A stretch of 5,016 bases of DNA from Chloroflexota bacterium. Its GTDB lineage: Bacteria > Chloroflexota > Anaerolineae > 4572-78 > J111. Shown here one piece after another: positions 4,990 through 5,016 of this stretch. The notes under the pieces are model-generated. The model was not told the DNA's origin, searched no databases, and saw nothing but the letters and a program-made list of their open reading frames with translations. Position 1 is the first letter of the stretch. Every line of letters starts with the position of its first letter. The position numbers and the translations under genes are program-made. The stretch lies in contig RFJV01000374.1 in assembly GCA_003694775.1 (NCBI GenBank), forward strand, positions 1 to 5,016. Reading direction: 5' to 3'.

Positions 4990-5016
4990 ACCCGTTTCGG
5001 TTGGTGAATTTTCAAA
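4990..5016. other. Short 3' flank, nothing recognisable
   Basis: The 27 bases after the small membrane protein hold no terminator hairpin, ribosome binding site or start codon that I can support. The operon may therefore continue past the window edge. Confidence 0.5.

Overview
This 5 kb window of bacterial chromosome is packed with ordinary, mostly well-recognised genes. Base composition is GC-rich in the genes and clearly more AT-rich between 3465 and 3724. Several starts are GTG, and the genes overlap heavily. Nothing in the sequence names the species. The combination of a PP2C phosphatase coupled to a small tryptophan-motif membrane protein, a YjbQ protein, an ATP-motif universal stress protein and endonuclease V would suit a member of the Chloroflexota (Anaerolineae-like). 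This is a low-confidence guess from gene style. I see no rRNA, tRNA, CRISPR array, transposase or phage gene.

Left part (1-1548): a YjbQ/UPF0047 protein on the + strand (127-573) faces an alpha/beta hydrolase of unknown substrate on the - strand (634-1548). Between them lies a strong 14-bp-stem hairpin. Its T-tract, read on the - strand, makes it the terminator of the hydrolase gene.

Middle (1540-3464): endonuclease V (nfi, +, best start GTG 1540) begins divergently from the hydrolase, and the two GTG start regions overlap by 9 bp, so there is no intergenic promoter space. The nfi 3' end overlaps by 11 bp the 3' end of a universal stress protein on the - strand (2252-2668). That gene is the second of a - strand pair. 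Its upstream partner (2640-3464) is a CDP-alcohol phosphatidyltransferase with the sequence features of phosphatidylcholine synthase, and the two overlap by 29 bp.

Right part (3465-5016): a 260-bp AT-rich divergent control region carries a near-consensus - strand promoter for the lipid-synthase/stress-protein pair. A + strand promoter shares its -10 element, and a second + strand promoter lies closer to the phosphatase. Small dyads sit at both sites. The + strand operon is a complete PP2C-type Ser/Thr phosphatase (3725-4627), translationally coupled through an ATGA overlap to a 121-residue protein (4624-4989). That protein has a SHOCT-like N-terminus, a tryptophan-rich motif and a C-terminal membrane anchor. 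The phosphatase probably works in a Ser/Thr phospho-signalling circuit whose kinase is not in the window. The small anchored protein is the least described element here. No obviously new multi-gene system is visible.
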